Positions 9,608-16,391 of a DNA stretch of 64,000 nt are shown in pieces. The DNA lies in the NCBI GenBank assembly GCA_005774545.1, contig VAUL01000001.1:1-64000 (forward strand), written 5' to 3'. The notes under the pieces are model-generated. The model worked only from the letters and a program-made list of their open reading frames with translations, was not told where the DNA came from and ran no database searches. Made by a program: the position numbers and the translations under genes. The stretch's first letter is position 1, and every line of letters starts with the position of its first letter. The DNA comes from Deltaproteobacteria bacterium. Lineage in GTDB: Bacteria > Desulfobacterota > Desulfuromonadia > Desulfuromonadales > BM103.

Positions 9608-10902
9608 TCCGTCTGTTCCCGGTTGCCCTGCTGTTTCTGGCTGGTTCCGCCTTCGCTGCGACTTCTCCGGAGTGCCTGTCCTGCCACGAGCGGGATACGC
9701 CGGCGGCGGTTGCCCGGTGGCGTGCCAGCGCTCATGCCGGAACGGTCGGTTGCGTCGACTGCCATGGCAGCGACCATGAGGCCATGACTGCCGGTGCAGC
9801 CAGGGTCGATACCGCCGTCTGCGGCCGTTGTCATGAGCGGGCGTTTCAGCAGCATGTCGCCAGCCGCCACGGGATGGGGCTGCATTCGGGGTGGGGGTGC
9901 ACCCGGACGTTGCCGCGCCGCGATCCGCGCGAATGCCGGTTCTGTCACGAAGAGGGGAGCACCCTCCCCAAATCGACGGTCCATTGTGCCCGTTTCCTGG
10001 CCCAGAGCAGCGAGATGGGGGAGATCGGCTGCAACCGCTGCCACCAGGTGGAGAGTTCCTGCGCATCGTGCCATACCAGCCACGGCACCGACCTTGCCAT
10101 CGTACGCCGTCCGGAGATCTGCGCGACCTGCCACATGGGGCCGGATCACCCGCAGTGGGAGATGTGGCAGACCTCCCGCCACGGTGTGCTCTATTCGGCG
10201 GGCGGCGAAACGGCGGGCCCGTCCTGCCAGGGGTGCCACATGCCGGCCGGTTCCCATAATGTTTCAGCCGGCATCACCATGACTTCGGGAATGGATCTGC
10301 TGCCGGCGGATGAGCGTAGCCGGCAGCGGGAGAAGATGCTCGATATTTGTGCTTCGTGCCATCCCCGGGAGAGCAGCCGGCGCGAACTGGCCCGTGGCGA
10401 TGCGGTTCGCGAGCAGAGCGTGGCCCTGGTGGACAGGGCGGCCGAAACGATCCGCAGGCTGAACGACCGCAACCTGCTGCGGCCGTCGCCGGAGGAGCGG
10501 CCGCCGCATCCGCTCTCCGGACAACAGTTGGTTCTCGATTCGCAGATGCTTTACGAGAACCTCTCGCGGGCGGAGCGCCTGTTCTTCAAAATGAAAAAAT
10601 ACGATCTGGCCAAGGCGGTCAAGGGCGCCTATCACCAGAACCCCGCATATGCACACTGGTACGGCAACGCCGAATTGAAGCTGACCCTGTCCGAGATCGA
10701 ATCGGAAGCGGCGCTCCTCGACCGTGTCGCCGGCATGAACGAACACGGGGCCGGGCCGCCGAATCCCGACAGTCGCCTGGCAGGGCTCGAGCAGCGGCTG
10801 CAGGAGCTGAAGCGGCGTTACGAGCGCGGGGGGATGACCCTCGATGAATACACGGCGGAAAAGGCCCGCGTGCTCGAAGCCGTACGCAGTTCCGCGCCGT
10901 GA
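9604..10902 (+). CDS. Hydroxylamine-oxidoreductase-like multihaem cytochrome c
   Basis: A 432-residue periplasmic protein with a clear signal peptide (residues 1-19, cut after FAA). It has nine CxxCH haem motifs, at about C24, C50, C73, C111, C143, C153, C173, C208 and C249. The region AYHQNPAYAHWYGNAELKL and the motif order match the HAO/octahaem cytochrome family, whose members oxidise hydroxylamine or reduce nitrite or hydroxylamine. Reductive nitrogen-oxide detoxification is the likelier role in an anaerobe. It ends in a SHOCT-like tail (RRYERGGMTLDEYTAEKA), as does the preceding gene. Nine sites rather than eight is unusual. Confidence 0.88.
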   Translation: MIRLFPVALLFLAGSAFAATSPECLSCHERDTPAAVARWRASAHAGTVGCVDCHGSDHEAMTAGAARVDTAVCGRCHERAFQQHVASRHGMGLHSGWGCTRTLPRRDPRECRFCHEEGSTLPKSTVHCARFLAQSSEMGEIGCNRCHQVESSCASCHTSHGTDLAIVRRPEICATCHMGPDHPQWEMWQTSRHGVLYSAGGETAGPSCQGCHMPAGSHNVSAGITMTSGMDLLPADERSRQREKMLDICASCHPRESSRRELARGDAVREQSVALVDRAAETIRRLNDRNLLRPSPEERPPHPLSGQQLVLDSQMLYENLSRAERLFFKMKKYDLAKAVKGAYHQNPAYAHWYGNAELKLTLSEIESEAALLDRVAGMNEHGAGPPNPDSRLAGLEQRLQELKRRYERGGMTLDEYTAEKARVLEAVRSSAP

Positions 10903-11294
10903 AGAGGACGCCGGCAGCCATGGCGGCAGCGCACCCCGCCGGGGAGCTGACGGCACGGGAGCGCAAGGATCTCAAGATCCTCGCCCTGTTTACGTCGGTT
11001 TACTGCCGGGCTCATCATCCCCCGCCGCGTGCGCCGCTGCGGGTCGATGACGCAGCCCTGCGCCCGCTGCCGCTGCACAAGTATCCCGTCTGTGCCGAGT
11101 GCGCCGCCTTTCTGGGCTACGCGTTCGCCCGGCGGCTGCGTTGCCCGCTCGACGAGAAGCCGGCCTGCAAGCACTGCCCGGTTCACTGCTACAAGCCCGG
11201 CCACCGCGAAAAGGTGCGCGAGATCATGCGCTTCTCCGGCAGGCACCTGATTTGTCGCGGCCGGATCGATCTGCTTTGGCACTACTTTTTCTGA
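10899..11294 (+). CDS. YgbA-type protein (nitrous oxide-stimulated promoter family)
   Basis: A cysteine-rich protein of about 131 residues. The order LTARERKDLKIL, VYCRAHH, YPVCAECAAF, CPLDEKPACKHCPVHCY and a final MRFSGRHLI matches the YgbA_NO family, named for E. coli ygbA, which responds to nitrosative stress through NsrR. The clustered cysteines suggest metal or Fe-S binding. Start GTG 10899 overlaps the cytochrome stop; ATG at 10920 is an alternative. Its co-transcription with an HAO-like cytochrome supports a nitrogen-oxide response. The biochemical activity of the family is unknown. Confidence 0.78.
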   Translation: MKRTPAAMAAAHPAGELTARERKDLKILALFTSVYCRAHHPPPRAPLRVDDAALRPLPLHKYPVCAECAAFLGYAFARRLRCPLDEKPACKHCPVHCYKPGHREKVREIMRFSGRHLICRGRIDLLWHYFF

Positions 11295-11297
11295 AAT

Positions 11298-11311
11298 TTG
11301 ACGGCGGTCAA
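11298..11311 (+). promoter_or_regulatory. Crp/Fnr-type operator TTGACGGCGGTCAA
   Basis: The second TTGAC-N4-GTCAA palindrome. TATGCT at 11333-11338, 22 bases after it, is a good -10, which puts the operator centre at about -41.5. That is the standard site for Fnr-family activation of the ferredoxin gene at 11381. Confidence 0.72.
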
Positions 11312-11380
11312 TGTGCCTTGGCCGGCCGGCCGCTATGCTGAACTCACCGTGACGACCATTTCATCCCTGGAGCAGTGACG

Positions 11381-12166
11381 ATGAAGCGTAAAATCGTGAA
11401 GATCGACGAGGACAAATGCAACGGCTGTGGATTGTGCGTGCCGTCCTGTGCCGAGGGGGCCATCCGGATCGTTGACGGCAAGGCCCGCCTGCTTGCCGAC
11501 AACCTCTGCGACGGGCTCGGCGCCTGCCTGGGCGACTGCCCGCAGGATGCCATCACCATCGAAGAGCGCGAGGCCGAGGAGTTCGACGAGGCGGCCGTGG
11601 AGGCGCACCTCCAGGAGCTCGGCCGGCCGGCAGCCCATGCCGCCCAGGCTGCTCCCGCCGGCGGGCTGGCCGCTCATGGCGGTGGCTGTCCTTCGGCGCA
11701 GGTGCGCAGCTTCGCCCCCCCGGCCGGCGGTTGCCCCTCGGCCCGGCTGATGAGCATCGACCGCCCGGCAGCGGAAGCGCCGGCTGCCGGTGCCCCGGCC
11801 CCGTCGCGACTGGCCCAGTGGCCGGTGCAGTTGCACCTGGTGCCGCCGTCCGCCCCGTTTCTGCGCGGGGCCGACGTGCTGCTCGCCGCCGACTGCGCGC
11901 CGTTCGCCTACGCCAACTTCCATGAAGACCTCCTGAAGGGGAAGGCCCTGCTGATCGCCTGCCCGAAGCTCGACGACACCGCGCCCTACCTGGACAAGCT
12001 TGTGGCCATGATCCAGCAGAGCCAGGTCAAGAGCCTGACTGTCGTGCACATGGAGGTGCCCTGCTGTTCCGGGCTGATTCACCTCGCCCGCCAGGCGATT
12101 GCCCTCAGCGGCCGGGAAATCCCGTTGGCAACGGTTCGCATCGGCATTCGCGGCGACCGGGTCTAG
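11381..12166 (+). CDS. Hcp-associated-type 2[4Fe-4S] ferredoxin protein
   Basis: A protein of about 261 residues. The N-terminus has a complete cluster motif (CNGCGLCVPSCAEGA) and a second, looser set (C-x5-C-x3-CP). The middle contains two GGCPSA-type repeats (GGGCPSAQV, GGCPSARLM) and an Ala/Pro-rich linker. The C-terminal half (ADVLLAADCAPFAYANFHED, ACPKLDD, VPCCSGL) carries further cysteines. This architecture is found beside hybrid cluster protein genes in anaerobes as an electron carrier. GGAG precedes the ATG at 11381. It has its own Fnr-type operator; no hcp gene is in the window. Confidence 0.82.
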   Translation: MKRKIVKIDEDKCNGCGLCVPSCAEGAIRIVDGKARLLADNLCDGLGACLGDCPQDAITIEEREAEEFDEAAVEAHLQELGRPAAHAAQAAPAGGLAAHGGGCPSAQVRSFAPPAGGCPSARLMSIDRPAAEAPAAGAPAPSRLAQWPVQLHLVPPSAPFLRGADVLLAADCAPFAYANFHEDLLKGKALLIACPKLDDTAPYLDKLVAMIQQSQVKSLTVVHMEVPCCSGLIHLARQAIALSGREIPLATVRIGIRGDRV

Positions 12167-12216
12167 TTTCGGCACGCAGCATGTGCTCATGCCTTGATAA
12201 CCTCTGTGAGGTCATC

Positions 12217-12735
12217 GTGCCTATCGATCCGGAATGTCGGGATTTTATCGCGAGCGTCAGGGCATCGATGACAGCGTATTTCGGTGCCGATGCCCGGCGC
12301 ATCGCCCATGCCGAAGCCGTTGCCGGCCATGCCCGCGAACTGCTGGCTTATGTCGAAGCCGACCCGGTCCTGACGCTGACCGTTGCCTACCTGCACGATA
12401 TCGGCATTCACGAGGCGGAACGCCGACACGGTTCCAGTGCCGGGAATTTTCAGGAACTCGAAGGTCCGCCGGTGGCGAGACGATTGCTCGAAGCTCTCGA
12501 TGCCGATGCCGATCTGGTCGTGAGGGTGGAGCGGATTGTCGGTTCGCATCATACCCCGGGCGGGGTTGATTCACCGGAGTTCCGCATTCTCTGGGATGCC
12601 GATGCTCTGGTCAATTTTGCTGAAGTTCTCGCCGGCAAGCCGGCAGCGGAAGTCGAAGCCGTTCTGCAACGGCACATGGTGACCGAGGCCGGTTATCGCC
12701 GGGCCCGCCGGTTGTACCTGGCGGATGCCTCGTGA
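12217..12735 (+). CDS. HD-domain phosphohydrolase-like protein
   Basis: A 172-residue protein with the metal ligands of HD-superfamily phosphohydrolases: HAEAVAGHA, the paired HD in AYLHDIGIHEAE, GSHHTPGG and DADALVNF. GTG 12217 has GAGG 5 bases upstream and is preferred; an ATG at 12181 in frame is the alternative. It stands alone between the ferredoxin gene and tRNA-Val. Substrate unknown; small HD proteins of this type act on nucleotides or phospho-compounds. Confidence 0.75.
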   Translation: MPIDPECRDFIASVRASMTAYFGADARRIAHAEAVAGHARELLAYVEADPVLTLTVAYLHDIGIHEAERRHGSSAGNFQELEGPPVARRLLEALDADADLVVRVERIVGSHHTPGGVDSPEFRILWDADALVNFAEVLAGKPAAEVEAVLQRHMVTEAGYRRARRLYLADAS

Positions 12736-12787
12736 TTTCTCCGGTTGACAGGCGAAAGCGTTGTTGTTATAAAAGCGTTCCTACGAA

Positions 12788-12862
12788 GGGCGGTTAGCTC
12801 AGCGGGAGAGCGCTCGCCTCACACGCGAGAAGTCACTGGTTCAATCCCAGTATCGCCCACCA
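12788..12862 (+). tRNA. tRNA-Val (anticodon CAC)
   Basis: Acceptor GGGCGGT/ATCGCCC, anticodon stem CTCGC/GCGAG with loop CTCACAC (CAC at 12820-12822), T-arm CTGGTTCAATCCCAG and an encoded CCA. It marks the change from chromosomal genes to accessory genes and is the natural insertion site of the downstream element. Confidence 0.96.
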
Positions 12863-12870
12863 ACAAAATC

Positions 12871-12906
12871 AGGCACTTAGGACGCGATCCTGGGTGCCTT
12901 TTTGTT
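12871..12906 (+). terminator. Terminator after tRNA-Val
   Basis: The stem AGGCAC-TT-AGGA / TCCT-GG-GTGCCT is followed by TTTTTGTTT, nine bases after the tRNA end. Just beyond it, 12920-12945 holds two copies of CGGGACCA, a repeat often seen next to tRNA-integrated elements. Confidence 0.75.
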
Positions 12907-13039
12907 TGTCAAGGTGCAATCGGGACCAAAAACGGGACCAATTTTTTCAGGCTTCGAGATTTTTGACCCTGGATAACGAGTCGGATTGAGAGGGTCGATT
13001 CGATCACCGGGACACACCAAAAGAGGCAGGATAGGGGAG

Positions 13040-13075
13040 AAAAAAAGCCACGATGACCGGGGAGGCCATCGTGGC
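13040..13075 (-). terminator. Terminator of the minus-strand accessory operon
   Basis: GCCACGATG / CATCGTGGC is a perfect 9-bp stem. Read on the minus strand it is followed by a run of seven T. It ends the transcript that contains the AlpA-like gene. Confidence 0.8.
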
Positions 13076-13125
13076 GAAGGTGTTGCCACCGTCATCGCAG
13101 GGAGGAGCGGTCTATCAGGTGCGGA

Positions 13126-13455
13126 TCAGGCCGCCGGCCGATTGGCGATCCAGGCCATGACCTCAGAGCGGCGCCATCCGACGCGACGCGGTGAGGTCTC
13201 AAAACGCGCCGGGAAATCGCCGGCATCTTCCATGCGCCACTGAGTCGTCGACTTCAACCCCGTCAAGGCAAGCATTTCCTTGCGGCTGAGGACAACCTTT
13301 TCCGTGGGTTGTGCGCCCCCTGTGTTGAGCGCCTTGTGAAGCAATACCTTCAGCTCGGCGATTTCAGCTTTCAGTTCGGCAATCTGGTCAGCCAGTCCTT
13401 CATTGACCGCCGCTGCCAATACTTTTAAATCCGTCGCTTCGAGTTCAGCTTTCAT
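13126..13455 (-). CDS. AlpA-like HTH regulator with coiled-coil N-terminus
   Basis: 109 residues. Residues 1-45 form a heptad-rich segment (LADQIAELKAEIAELKVLL), and the C-terminal half is an AlpA/excisionase-type winged helix (LSRKEMLALTGLKSTTQWRM ... RRVGWRRSEVMAWI). AlpA proteins control excision and gene expression of tRNA-integrated elements. It is the gene closest to tRNA-Val on the element side, as expected for such a factor. An integrase is not found beside it. Confidence 0.78.
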   Translation of the reverse strand: MKAELEATDLKVLAAAVNEGLADQIAELKAEIAELKVLLHKALNTGGAQPTEKVVLSRKEMLALTGLKSTTQWRMEDAGDFPARFETSPRRVGWRRSEVMAWIANRPAA

Positions 13456-13633
13456 CTCACCAACTCCAAAACGAAATCAGAGCATAATCCAGTAGAATGC
13501 GTTCGCTATGATCGGCAACCACCGGTATCAGCGTTTCGATTTTTTTACCAAAGATATTCAGTGGGCAAAATGCGTGTACATCGATGTCCCAAGCAAACGA
13601 CGAACTTGAGATTGGCGTACAACTTGGAAGCAA

Positions 13634-13659
13634 AACGCCCCGGTGATGGCCGGGGCGTT
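13634..13659 (-). terminator. Terminator after the 13684 gene
   Basis: AACGCCCCGG / CCGGGGCGTT is a 10-bp perfect stem with a 6-base loop. On the minus strand it is followed by TTG. The AlpA-like gene beyond it is therefore likely transcribed separately. Confidence 0.65.
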
Positions 13660-13683
13660 GTTGGTTATAAGAATCGATGGGAA

Positions 13684-14148
13684 TTACTTGCGATACACGC
13701 CGATGAAGTCGACCTTGTTGTCCTCGAAGAACACCCCAATCTCCGTGTTGCCATCTCCCTCCAAGGGATCGAGGTAGAGGACGTAATCCCTGCTGCTCTC
13801 GCGGTTGATCCGGTAGAACCAGGAGGCGATGGCCCGCGCTCGAACCTTGCTCAACCCGACGTGCAGCCCCTTCGGCGTCCGAAGTCGGCAACCGGTCTCG
13901 GCGCCGACCATGCCGATCGGAGTCTCGGACTGGAGGGGCTCATCCGTGCTGAACGAGATCATCGTCCTCATGGCCTTGAAGTTGAGGAAGGTCTTGGGCT
14001 TGATGACCCGACCGCTCGACAGTACCTCCGCCGGGCGATGCTCGACGTGGAACAGGTTGCCCCAGAGCCTCAGCACGTCGCCGTAGGTCGAGCCCATCGG
14101 TGTGATCCCACCGATCCCGTCGAAGTCGATTGTCATGCTGTCGATCAT
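13684..14148 (-). CDS. Hypothetical protein
   Basis: 154 residues, mostly soluble and beta-rich, with no motif I recognise. AGGAGGG lies 3 bases before the ATG at 14148. It is the last gene of a run of closely spaced minus-strand genes and is followed by a terminator. Its ending (GVFFEDNKVDFIGVYRK) suggests a strand-rich C-terminal domain. Confidence 0.6.
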   Translation of the reverse strand: MIDSMTIDFDGIGGITPMGSTYGDVLRLWGNLFHVEHRPAEVLSSGRVIKPKTFLNFKAMRTMISFSTDEPLQSETPIGMVGAETGCRLRTPKGLHVGLSKVRARAIASWFYRINRESSRDYVLYLDPLEGDGNTEIGVFFEDNKVDFIGVYRK

Positions 14149-14156
14149 GGACCCTC

Positions 14157-14423
14157 CTAGCTGCCGGAATAGTAGGTCGAGATCACCGGAGCGAACGACC
14201 CCGGTGACACCTCGGTCACGCCGAGTAGTTGGCCCATGCCGCCGGGCCAGGACTGGCGCTCATAGCTAATGATGATCGCCCGGCCGTTCTGCTCGGCAAT
14301 ATGCGGTGAGCCGGATTTCCCTTCCGCGTGGACGATGCCGTCGTTGGGCAGCGAGTTCCAGACTCTGACCCCCGTCTCGGCTTCGATCCATTTCCCGTCA
14401 ACCCGCTTGATCAGCTTGGCCAT
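14157..14423 (-). CDS. Small hypothetical protein
   Basis: 88 residues beginning MAKLIKRVDGKWIEAETG. The frame is open much further upstream, but GGAGGTGCTTC directly before ATG 14423 decides this start. It overlaps the end of the preceding gene by 26 bases. The repeated turn-rich segments suggest a small beta domain. No family recognised. Confidence 0.6.
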   Translation of the reverse strand: MAKLIKRVDGKWIEAETGVRVWNSLPNDGIVHAEGKSGSPHIAEQNGRAIIISYERQSWPGGMGQLLGVTEVSPGSFAPVISTYYSGS

Positions 14424-14727
14424 GAAGCACCTCCGTGAGGTCATTGATGTCGAAAGGAGCGAAGTAGACCGTTGAGACGTAGACCAGGCGCATGATGACC
14501 CGCACTTGGTCACCGGTGCGGATCTCGATGCGCGCCGTCTCCTCTGGTTCCCCCAGTCCTGCCAGCGTTGGCAGTTCTTCCTGGTCCAGCACCACGAAAT
14601 CGAATTCGAGGTTATCCTCATCGTCGCACTCGGCGCGGCAGGCACACAGATAGCCCCTGACCTCGCGTTGCAGGATCAGGTCATGATTGAGAGCTACCGT
14701 TTCATCCACGCAGGTTATGTGGAGCAT
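14398..14727 (-). CDS. Hypothetical protein with Cys pair
   Basis: 109 residues with an acidic middle (ECDDEDNLEFDF) and a CxC motif (YLCACRAEC). Start ATG 14727 is preceded by GGGAGG. Function unknown. Its 3' end overlaps the next gene, so translation is probably coupled. Confidence 0.58.
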   Translation of the reverse strand: MLHITCVDETVALNHDLILQREVRGYLCACRAECDDEDNLEFDFVVLDQEELPTLAGLGEPEETARIEIRTGDQVRVIMRLVYVSTVYFAPFDINDLTEVLHGQADQAG

Positions 14728-14748
14728 ACGAAATGTCCTCCCTTGAGG

Positions 14749-15156
14749 TCATACCGCCTCGTCGATCGGGGTGACCGACCAGGCCCGGATGTTCTCCTGG
14801 AACCAGTTCCTGAGCAGGGCGCGGACCGAGACCGCCTGGCGCATCGCCTCCATGCGCAGCAACGCGGCGTCGCGGCGGGTCAGCGGCACCGTCAGCATCT
14901 TCATGGGGACCCCCGGTTCTACCTTCTCCCGATAGATGGGTGTGCCCATGACGGTCTCCAGGTCCACGTTGAAGTCGCCGGGGTCCACGTTCTGCTCGAT
15001 CCATTCGGCCACCATGTCTCCGACGGGTTTCCTGGTCAGGGCCGTGTCGAGTTTGATCTTTTCGTACAGCGAGGCCGGCATGGGAACGCCGATGCTGACC
15101 TTCGCCTCCATGTCCCGCTCCTGCCTTCCTGCAGGCTGGTTGTTGTTCGCGTTCAT
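14749..15156 (-). CDS. Double ribbon-helix-helix-like protein
   Basis: 135 residues. Two segments each show a strand followed by two helices as in ribbon-helix-helix DNA-binding folds. One is KVSIGVPMPASLYEKIKL with VGDMVAEWIEQ (residues ~18-55), and the other is KMLTVPLTRRDAALLRMEAM with VRALLRNWFQE (residues ~84-122). A tandem RHH would bind DNA as an intramolecular pair. AAGGAG precedes ATG 15156. It sits just downstream of the RuvC-like gene. The RHH reading is from pattern only. Confidence 0.5.
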   Translation of the reverse strand: MNANNNQPAGRQERDMEAKVSIGVPMPASLYEKIKLDTALTRKPVGDMVAEWIEQNVDPGDFNVDLETVMGTPIYREKVEPGVPMKMLTVPLTRRDAALLRMEAMRQAVSVRALLRNWFQENIRAWSVTPIDEAV

Positions 15157-15183
15157 TTCATTCTCCTTTTCGATGGTTGTCGG

Positions 15184-15654
15184 TTACAGGTTCTTGCGCC
15201 TTCCCCATTCGGCGATGAGCATCGCCTCCGCGATGCCGTCGTGCTCGGCGCGGCACCCCTTGGGGATCAACTCGATGGTGGGGAATAGCCGGCGACAGGC
15301 CACGACGCTGTCGGTCTTCTTCTGGGTCAGCCCCATCGCCTTCTTCCAGACGGCCGGGCGCACCTCGACATACGGGATCTTCAGCAGGATCGCGACCACC
15401 TCGAACGTGGCGAAGTGACGGGCGTAGCGGAAGGTGCTGGTCAGCCCTTGCTTCGGCATCGCCTGGGCCAACTCCGCGATCATAACTAGGTTCGGGTAGC
15501 GGTTGTTCGCTTGCTGGAGCCAATCGATGATCCGCGCCGTACCGTCCGGCATCCTGGTGCATTCCAGCGGGGTGCCGTTGCTATCTACCACACAGAGGCC
15601 ACCGTTCTTACCCGGATCAACCCCGAGATACTGCTTTGCCTTGCGCCGCGTCAC
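15184..15654 (-). CDS. RuvC-like Holliday junction resolvase (phage type)
   Basis: 156 residues with an RNase H-like fold. The first catalytic aspartate lies in YLGVDPGKNGGLCVVD, a glutamate in VMIAELAQAM, and a C-terminal D-x-x-E pair in AEHDGIAEAMLIAEW. This matches short RuvC-type resolvases encoded by phages and integrative elements, which cut four-way junctions. It overlaps the RadC-like gene upstream by 4 bases and belongs to a recombination gene set with the Bet and Cas4-like genes. Confidence 0.78.
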   Translation of the reverse strand: MTRRKAKQYLGVDPGKNGGLCVVDSNGTPLECTRMPDGTARIIDWLQQANNRYPNLVMIAELAQAMPKQGLTSTFRYARHFATFEVVAILLKIPYVEVRPAVWKKAMGLTQKKTDSVVACRRLFPTIELIPKGCRAEHDGIAEAMLIAEWGRRKNL

Positions 15655-16148
15655 AGCAACCCCCGATCAGCGAAGCTCACATAACAGCCATCGCCGATGA
15701 TGACGTGGTCGAGGACGCGGATACCGAGGAGTTCCCCGCATTCACGGAGCCTTGTAGTCAACTCCAGATCTTCCCTGGACGGTGTGGCATCCCCTGAAGG
15801 GTGGTTGTGCGTCAGGACGATGGCTGCCGAGGATGAGAGTAAGGCTGACTTGAAGATTTCCCTCGGGTGGACGATCGAGGCGTTGAGGCTACCGACGCTG
15901 ACCCGATCCATGCAGAGGATTCGGTTCTTCGAATCGAGGTGCAGCGCCAAAAATATCTCCTTAGCCTCGAATCGCAGGTCATGGAACACCTCATAGACCT
16001 GCTGGGAGGAGTTGATGATCTTCCTGGCGAAGCAGGCCGGGTAGCCCTCACGGACCGTCTCTCTTGAGTAGACTGGCCGCAGGACCTTCAGTCGCAACGA
16101 CCGGTAACCCGGCTCTTCGTCGGTGATCAGAGCGCTGACAGCGTTCAT
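15651..16148 (-). CDS. RadC-like JAB-domain protein
   Basis: 165 residues. The MPN/JAB metal site is intact: HLDSKNRIL, then LTHNHPSGDATPSREDLELT. RadC-like proteins are typical of integrative elements and anti-restriction or defence islands; their enzymatic role is unsettled. ATG 16148 is chosen because it overlaps the stop of the 57-residue gene upstream as ATGA. An N-terminal helical region replaces the usual helix-hairpin-helix, as in element-borne copies. Confidence 0.85.
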   Translation of the reverse strand: MNAVSALITDEEPGYRSLRLKVLRPVYSRETVREGYPACFARKIINSSQQVYEVFHDLRFEAKEIFLALHLDSKNRILCMDRVSVGSLNASIVHPREIFKSALLSSSAAIVLTHNHPSGDATPSREDLELTTRLRECGELLGIRVLDHVIIGDGCYVSFADRGLL

Positions 16149-16318
16149 GACCAGTACCCCGAGAGGAACGCTAGGGCGATCAGAACCGTCAGCGCCAGTA
16201 TCGGGACCAGCCACCGGCGCTGGTTGTTCGTCTTGTAGCGGTTGGCCCGGTACCGGTGGGGCCGGCGGTCCTTCATGTCCATGCCGATCAGGCCGGACGG
16301 ATAGTGCCGTCGTTTCAT
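16145..16318 (-). CDS. Small single-pass membrane protein
   Basis: 57 residues: a very basic first half (MKRRHYPSG, RPHRYRANRYKTNNQRR) followed by one transmembrane helix (WLVPILALTVLIALAFL) and a SGYWS end. GGAGG lies five bases before the ATG, and its TGA overlaps the ATG of the RadC-like gene. Both signs argue that it is translated. Function unknown; the charge pattern predicts an N-in orientation. Confidence 0.6.
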   Translation of the reverse strand: MKRRHYPSGLIGMDMKDRRPHRYRANRYKTNNQRRWLVPILALTVLIALAFLSGYWS

Positions 16319-16336
16319 GATGCCTCCAGTAAGAAA

Positions 16337-16364
16337 CGCCCCGGACCGGTGTGGTCGCGGGGCG
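16337..16364 (-). terminator. Terminator-like hairpin after the Cas4-like nuclease
   Basis: CGCCCCG / CGGGGCG separated by 14 bases, followed on the minus strand by TTTCTT. It sits between the nuclease stop and the 57-residue gene, so it may only attenuate. Confidence 0.45.
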
Positions 16365-16391
16365 CTCAGGTGTGTAGGTTGTCGATGATCG

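Noticed and set aside
12920-12945. CGGGACCA doublet as the 3' end of an integrase gene
   Set aside because: No open frame with recombinase motifs extends from it on either strand, so it is only noted as a repeat.
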